Assembly (NCBI GenBank): GCA_937894665.1
Contig: CALAWF010000241.1
Location: 1 to 27,341 of the forward strand
Reading direction: 5' to 3'
Source of the DNA: an uncultured bacterium
GTDB taxonomy: Bacteria > Cyanobacteriota > Vampirovibrionia > Gastranaerophilales > Gastranaerophilaceae
DNA: 27,341 nt
Position 1 is the stretch's first letter. Every line of letters starts with the position of its first letter. Below the pieces are notes generated by a model. That model ran no database searches and was not told the origin of the DNA. It saw nothing but the letters and a program-made list of their open reading frames with translations. Position numbers and translations under genes: made by a program. This document shows positions 24,869 through 27,341 of this stretch, piece after piece.

Positions 24869-24941
24869 TATGAAAAACGAAAGTTTTTCATACCTCCTCC
24901 CCAAGTCTGGTAGCCGTTCTTTTTAGAAACGGCTTTTTTTT
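24869..24941 (+). ncRNA. Candidate Yfr1-like small RNA
   Basis: The + strand shows a perfect 10-bp hairpin with a GAAA tetraloop (24869-24878 with 24883-24892), an unpaired pyrimidine-rich linker CCTCCTCCCCAAGTCTGGT (24893-24911), then a second hairpin AGCCGTT/AACGGCT (24912-24934) followed by at least seven T. That is a complete RNA of about 73 nt with an intrinsic terminator. An AT-rich TAATAT box lies just upstream (24860-24865); no clear -35. Cyanobacterial Yfr1 has the same order: 5' hairpin, single-stranded ACUCCUCACAC, 3' terminator hairpin; the CUCCUC core is shared. The linker is complementary to GAGGAG Shine-Dalgarno sequences. No protein gene on the + strand needs this terminator, because the upstream gene already has one. 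Homology to Yfr1 is inference. Confidence 0.5.
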
Positions 24942-24963
24942 ATGAAAAATATTAAATAAAAAA

Positions 24964-24989
24964 AGAGCAGGAATAAAACATCCTGCTCT
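24964..24989 (-). terminator. Terminator of prs
   Basis: AGAGCAGGA (24964-24972) pairs perfectly with TCCTGCTCT (24981-24989); on the - strand it is followed by seven T. Confidence 0.9.
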
Positions 24990-25029
24990 ATAATCTTTTT
25001 CATTTTCCAACTTTATTAAGTCTATTGTA

Positions 25030-26046
25030 CTATACTTGCATTTCTTTTTCAAATCCGAATAAAGAACTAATTGATTCATCATCATGAATTCTTGAAATTG
25101 CCTGAGCAAGTAATGGTGCAACTGAAATTTGTTTAATATTAGAAGGCATTTTACTCATATCAAGAGGAATTGTATTTGTTACGATACATTCTTTGATTGG
25201 AGCAGAAGCCAATCTTTCAACTGCAGGTCCAGAGAATACCGGATGAGTAGCACCAACATAAACATCCTTAGCTCCCTTTGATTTCAACAATTTTGCAGCT
25301 TCGCAAATTGTACCGGCAGTATCGATAATATCATCAAACATCAAGCAAACTTTGCCTTCAACATCCCCAATAACGTTTGTAGCAATTGCCTCATTATGTT
25401 TATCACGTCTTTTATCAATAATTGCAATTGGAATATCAAGTTTTTTTGCAAAATGTCTAGTTCTATTAGCTCCACCCATATCCGGTGAAACTGCAACCAT
25501 ATTATCTGTAGGAATTCCTAAATCTTTAATGTAATTAACTAAAACATTTGTTGCAAAAATATGATCAACAAGAATATTGAAGAAACCTTGAATTTGACCG
25601 GTATGTAAATCCATTGCAAGAACTCTATCAGCACCTGCAGTAGTTAATAAATCAGCAACCAATTTAGCGGTAATTGCTTCACGACCAGAAGTTTTTCTAT
25701 CTTGTCTTGCATAACCATAGTATGGAATTACTGCAGTAATTGTTTTAGCACTTGCACGTTTGAAGGCATCAATGATAATCAATAATTCCATTAAATTTTC
25801 ATTTACAGGATCGCAAACAGGTTGAATAATAAAAACATCATCCCCTCTAACGCTTTCTTTAACTTGTACATAAATTTCTCCATCTGAGAAATTTTTAACA
25901 ACCATAGGACCAACCGTTGTACCTAATTGATCAGCAATTTCTTGTGCCAATTTTGGGTTTGAACGTCCAGCGAACAATTTGATGTCATGTGTTGGGTTAA
26001 TAGCCCTTTCGAGTTGAGGATAAGTCTTTTCTTCGATTGCAACCAT
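25030..26046 (-). CDS. prs: Ribose-phosphate pyrophosphokinase (PRPP synthetase)
   Basis: 338 residues. It makes phosphoribosyl pyrophosphate from ribose 5-phosphate and ATP for nucleotide, His and Trp synthesis. Visible are the N-terminal domain (IKLFAGRSNPKLAQEIADQL, FSDGEIYVQVKESVRG), VIPYYGYARQDRK (ATP and metal region), the flexible-loop region MDLHTGQIQGFF, VSPDMGGANRTRHFAK, and the PRPP/ribose-phosphate loop DDIIDTAGTICEAA. Compared with E. coli Prs there are about 20 extra N-terminal residues; AAAGGA lies 11 nt before the ATG, a slightly long spacing, so a start further in is possible. It is a single-gene unit with its own promoter and terminator, divergent from the 80-residue protein gene. 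Confidence 0.97.
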   Translation of the reverse strand: MVAIEEKTYPQLERAINPTHDIKLFAGRSNPKLAQEIADQLGTTVGPMVVKNFSDGEIYVQVKESVRGDDVFIIQPVCDPVNENLMELLIIIDAFKRASAKTITAVIPYYGYARQDRKTSGREAITAKLVADLLTTAGADRVLAMDLHTGQIQGFFNILVDHIFATNVLVNYIKDLGIPTDNMVAVSPDMGGANRTRHFAKKLDIPIAIIDKRRDKHNEAIATNVIGDVEGKVCLMFDDIIDTAGTICEAAKLLKSKGAKDVYVGATHPVFSGPAVERLASAPIKECIVTNTIPLDMSKMPSNIKQISVAPLLAQAISRIHDDESISSLFGFEKEMQV

Positions 26047-26084
26047 TTCTTATTAAATCCTTTCCATTTCTGCCTGTATAGAAT

Positions 26085-26113
26085 ATTATAAATCTGTCTG
26101 ATATTTCTAACAA
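26085..26113 (-). promoter_or_regulatory. Promoter of prs
   Basis: TTGTTA (26113-26108), exactly 17 nt, perfect TATAAT (26090-26085) on the - strand; leader of about 30 nt. Confidence 0.75.
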
Positions 26114-26253
26114 TATAATTTTAAGTTTTGTAATACTAAAACCCCTCAATATTATTTTTTGCGTAATAAAAAATATTTATTTTAGCAAATTTTATTTTTT
26201 CGAGGTATTATAGATAAAGTGCATACACATTTAAAAAATTTAAGGAGAAAAAA

Positions 26254-26496
26254 TTGAAAGTATTACCCCTAATAGGAACAAAAGTAAATGTTATTACCCC
26301 TAAAATGACTCAACACAGTCCTGCAAGACTTGCAGATATTAAAACAACTATAGCAAAAAGTAGTAATCTTCCATCACAAGCTAGAGCAAATCTTGAAAGA
26401 TATGCAGAAGAAATGAAACCAGATGCATATATTGAAATGAGAAATTACCTTTCTAGATTAGAAATGGAAGAACTTGTAAAAAACGACATGTTATAA
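26254..26496 (+). CDS. Small helical protein of unknown function
   Basis: 80 residues from a TTG start with AAGGAG 8 nt upstream, which decides the start. The first 20 residues are polar/hydrophobic (MKVLPLIGTKVNVITPKMTQ), and the rest is predicted to be helical and charged (ARANLERYAEEMKPDAYIEM, RNYLSRLEMEELVK). No signal peptide, membrane segment or known motif. A TATTAT box at 26206-26211 with TTAGCA 18 nt upstream is a weak promoter candidate. It ends at a strong bidirectional terminator and is a single-gene unit. Family not recognised. Confidence 0.7.
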   Translation: MKVLPLIGTKVNVITPKMTQHSPARLADIKTTIAKSSNLPSQARANLERYAEEMKPDAYIEMRNYLSRLEMEELVKNDML

Positions 26497-26518
26497 TTAG
26501 AAATATTTATTTAATAAA

Positions 26519-26553
26519 AAAAAGCACTTTTCAAATTTTGAAAAGTGCTTTTT
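26519..26553. terminator. Bidirectional terminator between the 80-residue protein gene and the pyrophosphatase gene
   Basis: A 16-bp perfect stem (26519-26534 with 26538-26553, core AGCACTTTTCA/TGAAAAGTGCT) with a 3-nt loop; A-run on the left and T-run on the right serve both strands. Confidence 0.92.
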
Positions 26554-26572
26554 CCGTTAAGGACTTATTTGC

Positions 26573-27341
26573 TTATTTCTTTGAAGGAATTCTCATTCCG
26601 TAGAATGAACGAACTACAAAGATTAAAGCGATAATCAAGAATACAACACCTACATATGGTGCAATATGTCTAAAGTTTTCGTTAATAGCAATTTCCATTG
26701 CTAACAAACCAAACAATGTTGTAAACTTGATAATTGGGTTCATTGCAACTGATGAAGTATCTTTGAATGGATCACCAACTGTATCACCAACAACTGTTGC
26801 TTCATGAAGAGGTGTTCCTTTTTCTTTCAAATCAACTTCAACAATTTTCTTAGCATTATCCCAACATCCACCAGCATTTGCCATAAATACAGCTTGGAAC
26901 AAACCGAATACGGCAATTGCAATCAAGTAACTTACAAAGAATGAAACTGCAAGTTGTGTTTTGCAACCAGGAGCTGACAAACAAGCTAATGCTAATGCAA
27001 ATGTGAACAATGCGATAAAGATATTAACCATACCTTTTTGAGCATATTGAGTACAGATTTTTACAACTTCTTTTGAATTTGCAACATTTGCACTCTTTTC
27101 ATCGGCATCGCCTAATTTAATATTGTCTTTGATGTATTCAACAGCACGGTATGCACCGGTTGTAACTGCTTGCATAGAAGCACCACTGAACCAGTAAATT
27201 ACAGCACCACCTGTTAACAAACCTAATAATGTGTAAGGGTTTAACAAGTTCAAAATCTTTTCTGGTTCAATACCCAAAGTATTTTGGATAACCAAAATCA
27301 ATGAGAAAATCATTGTAGTAGCACCAACAACAGCTGTACCA
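26573..27341 (-). CDS. hppA: Membrane-bound ion-pumping pyrophosphatase, C-terminal part (runs off right edge)
   Basis: The frame stays open to the window edge, so the apparent ATG at 27313 is internal; upstream codons read GTAVVGATT. About 256 C-terminal residues of a protein usually near 700 are present. Conserved segments are visible: VIYWFSGASMQAVTTGAYRA, the pyrophosphate/metal-site segments ANAGGCWDNAKK and VVGDTVGDPFKDTS, and the final membrane helices (NFRHIAPYVGVVFLIIALIF). The enzyme couples PPi hydrolysis to H+ (or Na+) export across the inner membrane. The residues that tell K+-dependent from K+-independent forms and Na+ from H+ pumps lie outside the window. Cys replaces the more usual Ala in GGAWDNAKK. 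It saves energy in an anaerobe by recovering PPi from biosynthesis. Confidence 0.95.
   Translation of the reverse strand, partial: GTAVVGATTMIFSLILVIQNTLGIEPEKILNLLNPYTLLGLLTGGAVIYWFSGASMQAVTTGAYRAVEYIKDNIKLGDADEKSANVANSKEVVKICTQYAQKGMVNIFIALFTFALALACLSAPGCKTQLAVSFFVSYLIAIAVFGLFQAVFMANAGGCWDNAKKIVEVDLKEKGTPLHEATVVGDTVGDPFKDTSSVAMNPIIKFTTLFGLLAMEIAINENFRHIAPYVGVVFLIIALIFVVRSFYGMRIPSKK

Noticed and set aside
24835..24891. A 20-codon ORF on the - strand starting at 24891, preceded by GGGGAGGAGGT.
   Set aside because: The purine run is the complement of the CUCCUC linker, its spacing to the ATG is too short, and hairpin, linker and T-run on the + strand are better explained by a small RNA.
1..27341. 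tRNA, rRNA, CRISPR arrays, transposases, integrases, attachment sites.
   Set aside because: I looked for T-loop GGTTCGAAT-like motifs, regularly spaced direct repeats and mobile-element protein motifs by eye and found none; a dedicated scan could still find degenerate ones.

Overview
The window comes from an AT-rich genome of a Gram-negative-type bacterium. It encodes lipid A synthesis (LpxA), a TolC-family outer-membrane channel, a TonB-like periplasmic domain, a membrane pyrophosphatase, a HydE [FeFe]-hydrogenase maturase and a class III-type prepilin with the leader motif G|FTLAEVLITLG. This combination, with many lineage-specific small proteins and a Yfr1-like small RNA architecture, suggests an anaerobic, non-photosynthetic relative of Cyanobacteria (Gastranaerophilales/Vampirovibrionia, formerly Melainabacteria). 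That placement is inference from gene content and motif style; no rRNA is present to confirm it.

Layout. 1-1846: the start of a small membrane protein, a secreted protein with YD-like repeats, and a decayed cysteine-peptidase-like fragment. 1894-7435: a lone TolC-family gene converging, over a shared hairpin terminator, on an operon of a dicarboxylate/amino-acid symporter and isoleucyl-tRNA synthetase. 7458-8484: an XRE regulator divergent from a prepilin gene, with a 13-bp direct repeat between them. 8546-9880: an iron-type alcohol dehydrogenase with a strong promoter and terminator. 9894-10824: lpxA. 10915-11236: an island of small palindromic repeats. 11254-13693: a 794-residue protein of unknown family. 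14112-15252: hemW, apparently leaderless, converging on a small membrane protein gene.

15832-22852 holds the most unusual locus, a three-gene unit on the + strand. It encodes (1) a 1140-residue protein with a long acidic, presumably cytoplasmic part, one membrane segment near the C-terminus and a TonB-like periplasmic end; (2) a small sigma-70-like factor; (3) a 985-residue protein with three zinc ribbons, a P-loop NTPase domain and a long helical repeat region. I infer an envelope-to-transcription signalling module. I do not recognise it as a described system.

22912-27341: a 73-residue small protein converging without a gap on hydE; a secreted Met/Pro/Gly- and Tyr-rich protein; a candidate small RNA at 24869-24941 built as hairpin, CUCCUC-containing linker, terminator, much like cyanobacterial Yfr1; prs; an 80-residue helical protein; and the C-terminal part of a membrane pyrophosphatase running off the right edge. 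I saw no tRNA, rRNA, CRISPR array, insertion sequence or integrase.
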